Below, in pieces: positions 1-5,923 of a stretch of 6,303 nt of DNA. This DNA comes from an uncultured Acidobacteriaceae bacterium (lineage in GTDB: Bacteria > Acidobacteriota > Terriglobia > Terriglobales > Acidobacteriaceae), in the NCBI GenBank assembly GCA_903842845.1, contig CAIMNN010000161.1, positions 1 through 6,303 of the forward strand, given 5' to 3'. The position numbers and the translations under genes were made by a program. The notes below the pieces were generated by a model. The model was given only the letters and a program-made list of their open reading frames with translations. It made no database searches and was not told the origin of the DNA. How positions within the stretch are numbered: position 1 is the stretch's first letter; every line of letters begins with the position of its first letter.

Positions 1-14
1 CTGTAGGAAATTTT

Positions 15-1247
15 CTAGCGGAAGAAAAACCGCAGCGTCGCAAGTATCGACCGGTTCAGCACCGCCTTCGGTCTCCATTTTTCCTTGAACTTCAGCGGTG
101 CTTTCTCCTCAGGTCTCACTACAACCTGATTCTCTATCGCTTCGTTGTAAAACCCCACCAACAATTCAGTTGCAGCGCGCCAACCGTGTTCGTTGGCACT
201 GGCCCGTGCACGTTCTCCAAACTGCCGACGCTCATCGGGCGAGTCAAGCAATCTGCGCAGTGCCGTGATCGCCTGCGCCTCATCGTCAAACAAAAATCCA
301 TCCACTCCGTCGCGTATCATCTCTGGGATTCCGCCCGCATTCGCGCCCACCACCGGAACGCCGGAGCACATCGCCTCCAGCACCACAAGTCCCAGTGTCT
401 CCGTCCGCGAAGGCATCACCATCACATCGCTCGAAGCATACGCCGCAGCCAGTTCCTCGCCGCGTAAAAATCCGGCAAAGTGAACCGGCATCCCTTTGAA
501 AACTTCTTCCAGATGTTTGTGCACCGGCCCATCGCCTATGATCGCCAATCGCGCGCCCGGTATCGCTGCCAGCATCGGCTTCAACCGCTCTATCTCTTTC
601 TCGGCCGAGAGCCTGCCGACATAGATAAGCAGCGGCGCTTCGGGATGTCCGTCGGTCAATCGTGCGCGCATCTCTGCGCTGCGTCTCTCCGGCTGGAACA
701 GCTCAACATCCACACCGCCCGGCCAAAGTCGCAACCGCTCCAAACCATGCTCCGCCAGCTCCGTCATCATCGCCTGCGACGTGCACAGCGTGATGGTTCC
801 GCGGTTGTGTCGCACTCGAAGCAGCGGCCACACCACCGGAGTCAGGAAACCAATTTTGAAATGACGTAAATATTTTGGAAGATCAGTATGGTACGACGTG
901 ACCAGCGGCAACCCCAGCGACCCGCCCTTGCGCCCGCCGGCATAGTAAAGACCGGCTATGCCGAGAAGTGCCGGTTCCACCACATGCAACACATCCGGAT
1001 CAAAATCCTGTATCTGCTTGCGCATCGACGCGCGCGGATAGCAAAGCTTTAGCTCCGGATAAAGACGGAACGGCTTGCCTTTCATGCCGACTACGCGTGC
1101 GCCCTCGTACTCGTCAAAGCCGCCATCTGGCGCAAAGATCATCACTTCGTGGCCGCTCTTCGTAAGCTGCTTGATCGTCTGGCTCACGGTCGTGACAATG
1201 CCATCGATCTTGGGCACAAAGGTATCTGTAATGAAAAGTACTTTCAT
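15..1247 (-). CDS. GT4-family glycosyltransferase, SqdX/SQD2-like
   Basis: A 410-residue GT-B fold glycosyltransferase of family GT4, which would move a sugar from a nucleotide-sugar donor to a lipid or polysaccharide acceptor at the cytoplasmic face of the membrane. The N-terminal Rossmann half begins MKVLFITDTFVPKIDG, with the glycine loop around 14-17 and SYHTD at 118-122. The C-terminal donor half has GRLSAEKE (211-218), IGDGP (237-241) and the E-x7-E motif with E283 and E291 in TETLGLVVLEAM. As I remember plant SQD2, the stretches RLWPGGVD, GDGP, GEELAAAYASSDVMVMPS and TLGLVVLEAM correspond closely, so a sulfoquinovosyl- or other glycolipid transferase is favoured; mannosyltransferases of the MgtA/PimB type are the alternative. 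No sqdB partner is in view. The basic, aromatic tail (385-410, ending FFFR) could bind membrane. The ATG has a purine-rich AAGAAAGAG just upstream. The gene is divergent from the DtxR-like gene. Confidence 0.9.
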   Translation of the reverse strand: MKVLFITDTFVPKIDGIVTTVSQTIKQLTKSGHEVMIFAPDGGFDEYEGARVVGMKGKPFRLYPELKLCYPRASMRKQIQDFDPDVLHVVEPALLGIAGLYYAGGRKGGSLGLPLVTSYHTDLPKYLRHFKIGFLTPVVWPLLRVRHNRGTITLCTSQAMMTELAEHGLERLRLWPGGVDVELFQPERRSAEMRARLTDGHPEAPLLIYVGRLSAEKEIERLKPMLAAIPGARLAIIGDGPVHKHLEEVFKGMPVHFAGFLRGEELAAAYASSDVMVMPSRTETLGLVVLEAMCSGVPVVGANAGGIPEMIRDGVDGFLFDDEAQAITALRRLLDSPDERRQFGERARASANEHGWRAATELLVGFYNEAIENQVVVRPEEKAPLKFKEKWRPKAVLNRSILATLRFFFR

Positions 1248-1341
1248 CTGCTCTTTCTTAGTAATGCCTGCTTGGGAGGTTCCACGTTGCAGCCATCAGT
1301 CCCGGCAAGACTACAACACATTGATTGAGTCTAGCACCGTA

Positions 1342-1347
1342 TATGAT
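1342..1347 (+). promoter_or_regulatory. Possible -10 box for the DtxR-like gene
   Basis: TATGAT at 1342-1347 matches the sigma-70 -10 consensus at five of six bases. TTGATT at 1321-1326 could be its -35, but the spacer is only 15 bp. It lies about 55 bp before the chosen start, in the 155-bp divergent spacer shared with the glycosyltransferase gene. I found no convincing promoter for the other direction. The short spacer keeps confidence low. Confidence 0.3.
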
Positions 1348-1402
1348 GCATGGATTACTTCCAGATGACAAAAGGTAACTATGATTTAGAGTGGTATCAG
1401 CA

Positions 1403-2071
1403 ATGAAAGACGCACTCCACGTATCGAAAGAGAACTATCTGAAGGCCATCCTCGAGGCCGAGGCAGAGGGCCACCAGGTCATCCCGGCCATCCTCGCCCA
1501 TTGGCTTGAGGTCTCAGCCCCCGCCGTTACTATGGCCCTCAAACGCCTCAAGCGCGATGGCTACGTCGTCACCGCCGCCGACGGCATCGTTCGCCTCACA
1601 GAAAAAGGGCGTGAAACCGCCTACCGCACCGCCCTCCGCCATCACCTCATCGAGCGCATGCTCTCCGAAATCTTCAGCATGGAGTGGCACCTCATCCACG
1701 AAGAAGCCGAACGCCTCGAGCACGCCGTAAGCCCCGCCTTCGAAGCCCAGCTCTTGAAAAAATTAGGCGGCGAAGGCTCATGCCCCCACGGCAACTCCGT
1801 CCTGCCTGAAAGTCCAAAGAAAAAACAAAAGCGCGGCGAACTCCGCCTCAGTGACACAACCGAAGGCGCAAGTTACACCGTCGTCAGCCTCGCCGAGCGC
1901 GACCCCAAGCTCCTCCACTATCTCCATGAGGCCGGCATCAACCCCCGCCGCAAGCTCCGCGTTACCCGCAAAAACTATGACCAGACAGTCGCAATCGAAA
2001 CCTCAACCGGAAAAGCCATCCTCGGCCACCCTGCCGCAGAAGCAGTCTGGCTCAAGTCCGCACAATCCTGA
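1403..2071 (+). CDS. DtxR/MntR-family metal-dependent transcriptional regulator with FeoA-like domain
   Basis: A 222-residue metalloregulator that would bind DNA when loaded with Fe(II) or Mn(II) and control metal-homeostasis genes. Residues 1-72 are the winged helix-turn-helix (SAPAVTMALKRLKRDGYV at 38-55 is the recognition region, LTEKG the wing end). Residues 73-135 are the dimerisation and metal domain, with the family signature CPHGN at 127-131. Residues 160-220 fit the SH3-like FeoA domain. Aligned by eye to DtxR, ancillary ligands H80, E84 and H99 and primary ligands E106 and H107 are present. The DtxR Cys102 position is Glu (E103), as in MntR, and the DtxR Met10/MntR Asp8 position is Asn (N11). 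The ATG at 1403 is preferred over the GTG at 1391 because GAGTGG (1389-1394) is well spaced for it, and because the extra residues add nothing. Metal specificity cannot be told from sequence alone. Confidence 0.92.
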   Translation: MKDALHVSKENYLKAILEAEAEGHQVIPAILAHWLEVSAPAVTMALKRLKRDGYVVTAADGIVRLTEKGRETAYRTALRHHLIERMLSEIFSMEWHLIHEEAERLEHAVSPAFEAQLLKKLGGEGSCPHGNSVLPESPKKKQKRGELRLSDTTEGASYTVVSLAERDPKLLHYLHEAGINPRRKLRVTRKNYDQTVAIETSTGKAILGHPAAEAVWLKSAQS

Positions 2072-2099
2072 GCAATCGTTCTCTGTAACCTTTTCCATC

Positions 2100-2131
2100 G
2101 AACTCAACTCTCAGTAGTGGAGGTTGAGTTC
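2100..2131 (+). promoter_or_regulatory. Stem-loop carrying the thioredoxin gene's ribosome binding site
   Basis: GAACTCAAC (2100-2108) and GTTGAGTTC (2123-2131) form a perfect 9-bp inverted repeat with a 14-base loop. The Shine-Dalgarno GGAGG (2119-2123) lies at the 3' edge of the loop, and the ATG begins only two bases after the stem. As RNA, the fold could influence translation of the thioredoxin-like protein. As DNA, it has the dyad form of a regulator site, possibly for the DtxR-like protein encoded just upstream. There is no T-run after it, so it is not an ordinary terminator. The structure is seen directly; the role is inferred. Confidence 0.5.
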
Positions 2132-2133
2132 CC

Positions 2134-2775
2134 ATGTCACGCACTACACGTTTAGCTTTTGCAATTTCACTTTTACTGTTGTTGGTCGCCGGTTTTGTTC
2201 TCACTCGCACCGCCGCTTTTAACAATCCACCCACAGCTCATGCAGCAAGTGCCGGCGAAACGCCGCGCATTCAGCTTCCACCATCGACGGTTACTGTCTA
2301 TGCCGACCTCGACCCAAACAAAGACCAGGACCCTTACGCGAGCCTCACCAAGGCCACGGGTTGGATCAACAGCCAGCCGCTCTCAGCCAAAGACCTCAAA
2401 GGCAAGGTTGTGCTCATCGATTTCTGGACCTTCGCTTGCGCCAACTGCCGCAACACGCTCCCCTACATAAAAGCCTGGGACAAAAAATACCGCGACAAGG
2501 GTCTCGTCATCATCGGTGTCCACACCCCTGAATTGGAGACGGAGCGCGACCCCGCCAACGTCAACAAGGCCGTGCACAACTACGGCATCGAGTACCCAAT
2601 CGCCATCGACGCCAACAACACCATCTGGGACGCGTTCAATAATCAATATTGGCCGGCGCTCTACTTCTTTGATGCAAAGGGTGTGCTCCAGCATGAGCAC
2701 TTCGGCGAAGGCGATTACCAGCAGTCCGAAAAGTGGATTGAAAAAATGTTGAAGGAAAATAATCAGGGAAGTTAG
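2134..2775 (+). CDS. Exported thioredoxin-like protein (TlpA/DipZ C-terminal type, CANC active site)
   Basis: A 213-residue thiol-disulfide protein acting outside the cytoplasm. Residues 7-26 form a single hydrophobic segment after a short basic N-terminus. Cleavage after AHA (36-38) is possible; otherwise it is a membrane anchor. The thioredoxin fold starts near residue 75. DLKGKVVLIDFWTFACANC places the active-site cysteines at C102 and C105, and W173-P174 supplies the cis-proline loop. IIGVHTPELETERD, NVNKAVHNYGIEYPIAIDANNTIWDAFNNQYWPALYFFD and HFGEGDYQQSE match what I know of redoxin domains fused to the CcdA-like transporter in DipZ, but here the domain stands alone on a single membrane segment. 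Role in disulfide reduction, cytochrome c maturation or peroxide handling cannot be separated. GGAGG at 2119-2123 gives a strong ribosome binding site. It lies 62 bp behind the DtxR-like gene, so cotranscription is likely. Confidence 0.9.
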   Translation: MSRTTRLAFAISLLLLLVAGFVLTRTAAFNNPPTAHAASAGETPRIQLPPSTVTVYADLDPNKDQDPYASLTKATGWINSQPLSAKDLKGKVVLIDFWTFACANCRNTLPYIKAWDKKYRDKGLVIIGVHTPELETERDPANVNKAVHNYGIEYPIAIDANNTIWDAFNNQYWPALYFFDAKGVLQHEHFGEGDYQQSEKWIEKMLKENNQGS

Positions 2776-2788
2776 AGCTATAAACAAC

Positions 2789-2832
2789 CAGCCGCGAGCG
2801 CAGGGTTGATTCTCCCATCTCGCTCGCGGCTG
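2789..2832 (+). terminator. GC-rich hairpin after the thioredoxin-like gene
   Basis: CAGCCGCGAGCG (2789-2800) pairs perfectly with CGCTCGCGGCTG (2821-2832), giving a 12-bp stem. The 20-base loop can itself pair GGG (2803-2805) with CCC (2814-2816). It begins 13 bases after the stop codon, the usual place for a terminator. A T6 run comes only 21 bases later (2854-2859), so it may act as an atypical terminator or as an mRNA 3'-end stabiliser. Confidence 0.6.
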
Positions 2833-2900
2833 TCGCTGTTGACTCCCTGCGACTTTTTTGTCCAATCACTCTTCGCTAACCGCCTCGCTCTCCGGCAGCG

Positions 2901-3113
2901 TCAATTCGCTCTCTGCCCGGCTTGCTTCTTCATCGCGCTCCCGGGGGCGGCCCCAGACTCGCCCATCCAATGGCACTCAAATGGCTTCTTACCATTCCCA
3001 GTCGCTTGCCACTCGCAGTGCATCGGTTGCTTCATCAACTTCTCCATCAAATCGCAACCTCCTTCCCATCGCCCGCTGTCTTCCGCCTTTGAGGCTGCGG
3101 ACAACTCTTTCAT
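2901..3113 (-). CDS. Doubtful small ORF, hypothetical protein
   Basis: A 70-codon minus-strand frame opening with an ATG. A possible ribosome binding site, AAGGG, lies four bases ahead, and an in-frame TAA stands three codons upstream of the ATG, so the start is fixed. By hand about 70% of third positions are G or C. The product would be soluble, with three cysteines (in GGCD, MHCEW and FECHW), several tryptophans and a Lys-rich end. I recognise no family. It sits between two plus-strand genes, and two plus-strand frames are also open here, so chance is a serious alternative. Confidence 0.2.
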   Translation of the reverse strand: MKELSAASKAEDSGRWEGGCDLMEKLMKQPMHCEWQATGNGKKPFECHWMGESGAAPGSAMKKQAGQRAN

Positions 3114-3129
3114 CGGCCCTTAATTTCTT

Positions 3130-3142
3130 CCAATCATATTGG
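3130..3142. promoter_or_regulatory. Short palindrome in the AT-rich upstream region of the serine hydrolase gene
   Basis: CCAATCATATTGG is a perfect dyad with five-base arms and a three-base centre, in the only AT-rich part of the gap and about 80 bp before the start codon. It could be an operator. No clear -35/-10 pair could be fixed nearby, though TTGGTC and TACATA-like sequences are present. The dyad is short enough to occur by chance. Confidence 0.25.
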
Positions 3143-3222
3143 TCATTCAAATTTACATATCAAAAGTCATACCCCCACCATCTCACCCCGCTTCTGTATC
3201 CTGTTTAACGAGGAAACCCCCA

Positions 3223-4608
3223 ATGAAAATTCTCGCTCTCGCACTCGCCTTGGTCTGCTCCGCTGCACTCTCCGCACAAAGCATCAACTCAATCGAAGCC
3301 CCCACAAAAACCCGCATCGACCACACCGCAACTCAAGTCCTCGAAACCACCGGTGTCCCCTCCGCCTCCATCGCCATCGTCAAGGACGGCAAAATCGTCT
3401 ACACCCACGCATACGGCAAGGCCCGCCTGTCACCGGAACTTTTGGCAACGCCCGACATGCGTTACAGCATCGGGTCAGTGTCAAAGCAGTTCACCGCCGC
3501 CGCCATCCTTCTCCTCGCTGAAGACGGCAAGCTCTCCCTCGACGACGCCGTCGGCAAATACATCCCCGGCCTCACACGCGGCAACGACATCACCATCCGC
3601 CAGATACTCTCCCACACCTCCGGCTATCAGGACTACTACGCCGAGGACTACACCATGACCCCCATGCGCTCAGCCACCACCGCGCAATACATCATCGACA
3701 CCTGGGCCAAAAAGCCCCTCGACTTCGAGCCCGGCACCCAGTGGCAATACTCCAACACCAACTTCGTCATCGCCGGCCGCATCGTTGAGGTCATCACCGG
3801 CCACCCGCTCATGGACTTCATCACCACACGCATCTTCCACCCGCTCGGCATGAAGTCGGTCTGGAACTCCGACGAAGAAAAACTCACATCCACTGACGCA
3901 CTTGGCTACGCACGCAACGCACTCGCCCCGCTCCGCCCCTCCATTCCCGATGGCCACGGCTGGATGTACGCCGCCGGCGAGCTCGCCATGACCGCACACG
4001 ACCTCGCCCTCTGGGACATCAGTCTGATGAACCGCTCGCTTCTCAAGCCTGAGAGCTACAACCAGATGTTCACCGAGGTCAAACTCAAGGACGGCAAAGG
4101 CACGCACTACGGACTCGGCGTCGAAGTCATCGACCGCGGCGGGCATCTCTCCATCGAGCACTCCGGCGAAGTCTCCGGCTTCGTCTCCGACAACGTCGTC
4201 CTCGTCAACGACCACATCGCCATCGTCGCCCTCACCAATCAGGAAGCGGCCAGCGCAGCTTCAACAATCGCGCGCTACCTCATTCCACTCCTCACCGCGC
4301 AAAAACCCTCCACCGACGAGCAGCTCGTCATCGACGTCTATCGCAACCTCCAGCAAGGCAAGCTCGACCGCTCCCTCCTCGCGCCCAACCTCAACGACTT
4401 CATGACCGCCGAGGCCGTCGAAGACTTCCGCTCCTCACTCGCCCCGCTCGGCGAACCGCTCAGCTTCAAGCGCGTCGTCGAAGAGCTCCGCGGCGGCATG
4501 ACCTTCCGCGCCTACCGCATCCTCTACCCCGGCAAAACCCTCACCCTCACTACCTACTTCATGCCCGACGGCAAACTCGAGCAGTACATCATCGAATCCG
4601 TCGATTAG
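3223..4608 (+). CDS. Secreted serine hydrolase, beta-lactamase class C/PBP-like fold
   Basis: A 461-residue exported serine hydrolase of the beta-lactamase superfamily (class C, esterase and D-peptidase group). The start at 3223 is chosen because it opens a clean signal peptide (MKILALALALVCSAALSA, cleavage near 18-20) and has GAGG at 3210-3213 with good spacing; reading further upstream adds a non-signal, Pro-rich stretch. The catalytic S-x-x-K is S85-V-S-K88, the Y-x-N motif is Y176-S-N178, and HSG (313-315) stands where beta-lactamases have KTG, as in esterase-like members. LSHTSGY (129-135) and PLGMKSV (207-213) are typical of the family. Residues about 365-461 form an extra C-terminal domain ending in FRAYRILYPGKTLTLTTYFMPDGKLEQYII, which I take to be a small SnoaL-like or similar module. 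Substrate unknown: peptidoglycan peptide, ester or beta-lactam. Resistance should not be assumed. Confidence 0.92.
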   Translation: MKILALALALVCSAALSAQSINSIEAPTKTRIDHTATQVLETTGVPSASIAIVKDGKIVYTHAYGKARLSPELLATPDMRYSIGSVSKQFTAAAILLLAEDGKLSLDDAVGKYIPGLTRGNDITIRQILSHTSGYQDYYAEDYTMTPMRSATTAQYIIDTWAKKPLDFEPGTQWQYSNTNFVIAGRIVEVITGHPLMDFITTRIFHPLGMKSVWNSDEEKLTSTDALGYARNALAPLRPSIPDGHGWMYAAGELAMTAHDLALWDISLMNRSLLKPESYNQMFTEVKLKDGKGTHYGLGVEVIDRGGHLSIEHSGEVSGFVSDNVVLVNDHIAIVALTNQEAASAASTIARYLIPLLTAQKPSTDEQLVIDVYRNLQQGKLDRSLLAPNLNDFMTAEAVEDFRSSLAPLGEPLSFKRVVEELRGGMTFRAYRILYPGKTLTLTTYFMPDGKLEQYIIESVD

Positions 4609-4638
4609 CAACACATTGCGCAGCTTTGACTGATCAAT

Positions 4639-4680
4639 ATGTCGGGTGCCCCGGTCCCTCGCTTTTGGGGACCGGTGAGT
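4639..4680. repeat. Intergenic hairpin repeat, CTCGCTTTTG-loop family, copy 1
   Basis: CCGGTCCC (4651-4658) pairs with GGGACCGG (4668-4675) around the loop TCGCTTTTG. The flank GGGTGCCCC (4644-4652) resembles GGGCACCCC in copy 2. It lies about 40 bp after the serine hydrolase stop codon and could help end that transcript, but no T-run follows. Confidence 0.6.
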
Positions 4681-4720
4681 GGTGGGTGGGAAACTTTGAA
4701 CCATCGTTCCACAAAACACT

Positions 4721-4773
4721 GTCATTCCGAGCGTAGCGAGGAATCTGCATTTGCTTTTGCCTTTGCTTTTTCC
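4721..4773. repeat. GTCATTC...GAAT dispersed repeat, copy A, with hexamer tail
   Basis: GTCATTCCGAGCGTAGCGAG followed by GAATCTGCATTTGCTTTT. ATTCC (4724-4728) and GGAAT (4740-4744) form the outer arms of an imperfect palindrome. The tail runs on as TTTGCT, TTTGCC, TTTGCT, TTTTCC (4750-4773), a short hexamer array. A related but rearranged copy lies at 5924-5991. Such elements are scattered in many copies between genes in related environmental genomes and are often mistranslated as CHSERSEES-type peptides. Confidence 0.7.
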
Positions 4774-4862
4774 CAACCCATCAAAAATCTCGACCGCGCC
4801 CCATCAGTCCATGGCCGCTGCTCCCTGCCACCCCCTCACAGCCCGCCCCTGCATCACCGCCG

Positions 4863-4868
4863 TATAAT
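4863..4868 (+). promoter_or_regulatory. Likely -10 box for the ROK gene
   Basis: TATAAT at 4863-4868 is a perfect sigma-70 -10 hexamer, 32 bp before the start codon. This implies a 5' leader of about 25 bases containing the TGAGG ribosome binding site (4889-4893). No good -35 is present 16-18 bp upstream, where the sequence is C-rich, and there is no extended TG. An activator-dependent or weak promoter is likely. Confidence 0.5.
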
Positions 4869-4900
4869 TATTCCGAGCAAATTCTCTCTGAGGTATACAC

Positions 4901-5911
4901 ATGCTAGTTGCTGGTGTTGATCTGGGCGGCACTGCCGTCAACTACACTCTTCTCAACGACAAGGAACAGTTCCTCATCGATGGTCTCTGCGAGCACCCGG
5001 CCCGCTCCACCGAAGGCCCAACCATCTGCCTCCAGCAGATTGCCGACGGCCTCAAGATCGCCGTCGAAAAAACCGGCGTCAAGCTCAGCGACATCGCCGT
5101 CGTCGGCCTTGACACGCCCGGCCCCGCCAGCGCCACCGGAAAACTCAGCGCCAAAGGCTCCACCAACTTCGTCCACGCCGACTGGTGCAACTTCGACATG
5201 CGCGGTGGACTCGAAAAAATTCTCGGCAAGCCCGTCGTCTATCTCAATGACGCCAACGCAGCCGCGCTCTGGGGCCACTACAACCTCTTCGGCTTCGACG
5301 ACAAAACCACCTCCATCTCCTGCGTCGTCGGCACCGGCCACGGCGGCGGAATCGTCATGAACGGTCAGGTCATCATTGGCCGCGTCGGCTTCGGCGGCGA
5401 GCTCGGTCACGTCCTCATTCCATGGCAGAGCATCGAAGGCCTTGAAGGCCTAAACCCCGAGTGCAACTGCGGACGCAACGGCGACCTCGAATCGCTCTGT
5501 TCGCTGACTTCCATCCGCCGCCACCTCCTCCCCCACTTCCTCAAAAAGTACCCGACACATGAACTCGCCTCCATCACCGATCCGCACAAGGCCGCTTACA
5601 AGGTCCGCGGTCTCGCCGAAAAAGGCGACGAGATGTGCAAAAAGATCTTCCAGGTTGAGGCCCGCGCTCTCGGACTCTTCTTCGACATGATGGTCAACAC
5701 CTTCGACCCCGACGCACTCATCGTCGGTGGCGGCGCAATCGAAACTACACCCGACTTCCAGAAGTGGTTCATCGACGAGATCCGCCTCGGCATGGGCAAC
5801 CAGCGCGCCGAACAAGCCGACATCCCCATCCACGTCATGCCCATCGGCGACACAGCCGGCGCCCGCGGCGCTGCCCTCGAAGCACTGAAGCTCCCGCGCG
5901 CAAAATCGTAG
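4901..5911 (+). CDS. ROK-family sugar kinase (glucokinase-like)
   Basis: A 336-residue cytoplasmic ROK-family protein with the actin-like ATPase fold, expected to phosphorylate glucose or another hexose with ATP. It has no N-terminal DNA-binding domain, so it is a kinase-type rather than NagC/XylR-type member. DLGGT (7-11) is the phosphate-1 loop. LNDANAAA (115-122) holds the catalytic base D117. GTGHGGG (144-150) is the phosphate-2 loop, where the family usually has GTGIGGG or GTGVGGG. GELGH (166-170) gives sugar-binding E167 and zinc-ligand H170. VGGGAI (275-280) is the adenosine loop. The zinc motif CNCGRNGDLE (188-197) carries Asp at 195 where the usual third cysteine stands, and the gap from H170 to C188 seems longer than usual. 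Start supported by TGAGG seven bases ahead. No sugar transporter or catabolic gene is adjacent, so the substrate is open. Confidence 0.9.
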   Translation: MLVAGVDLGGTAVNYTLLNDKEQFLIDGLCEHPARSTEGPTICLQQIADGLKIAVEKTGVKLSDIAVVGLDTPGPASATGKLSAKGSTNFVHADWCNFDMRGGLEKILGKPVVYLNDANAAALWGHYNLFGFDDKTTSISCVVGTGHGGGIVMNGQVIIGRVGFGGELGHVLIPWQSIEGLEGLNPECNCGRNGDLESLCSLTSIRRHLLPHFLKKYPTHELASITDPHKAAYKVRGLAEKGDEMCKKIFQVEARALGLFFDMMVNTFDPDALIVGGGAIETTPDFQKWFIDEIRLGMGNQRAEQADIPIHVMPIGDTAGARGAALEALKLPRAKS

Positions 5912-5923
5912 TATCAAAACTCT

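Larger units (their letters stand above)
2776..3222. other. Intergenic region between the thioredoxin-like and serine hydrolase genes
   Basis: This 447-bp stretch begins with a strong GC hairpin (2789-2832) and a T6 run (2854-2859). It continues with about 250 bp of GC-rich sequence open in several frames but without a recognisable protein. It ends in an AT-rich segment (3121-3175) containing a small palindrome, then the serine hydrolase ribosome binding site. Apart from the separately listed doubtful minus-strand ORF I see no gene, RNA gene or mobile-element end in it. Confidence 0.7.

Noticed and set aside
186..869. Plus-strand frames inside the glycosyltransferase
   Set aside because: They lie wholly opposite a gene with complete GT4 motifs and show no domain or credible start.
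1391..1402. GTG start for the DtxR-like gene, four codons earlier
   Set aside because: No ribosome binding site at proper spacing; GAGTGG fits the ATG at 1403.
3139..3222. Longer start for the serine hydrolase
   Set aside because: It would need an ATT start and add a Pro-rich stretch before a clean signal peptide that has its own GAGG ribosome binding site.
3670..4215. Minus-strand frame of 181 codons inside the serine hydrolase
   Set aside because: A Val-, Asp- and Gly-rich reading opposite a gene with clear catalytic motifs; a codon-bias shadow.
4639..4920. Plus-strand frame with a CHSERSEES peptide
   Set aside because: It translates the dispersed repeat and overlaps the ROK start; an artefact type common in databases.
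4904..5410. Minus-strand frame of 168 codons inside the ROK gene
   Set aside because: Low-complexity Ala, Asp, Gly and Val composition; shadow of the ROK coding frame.
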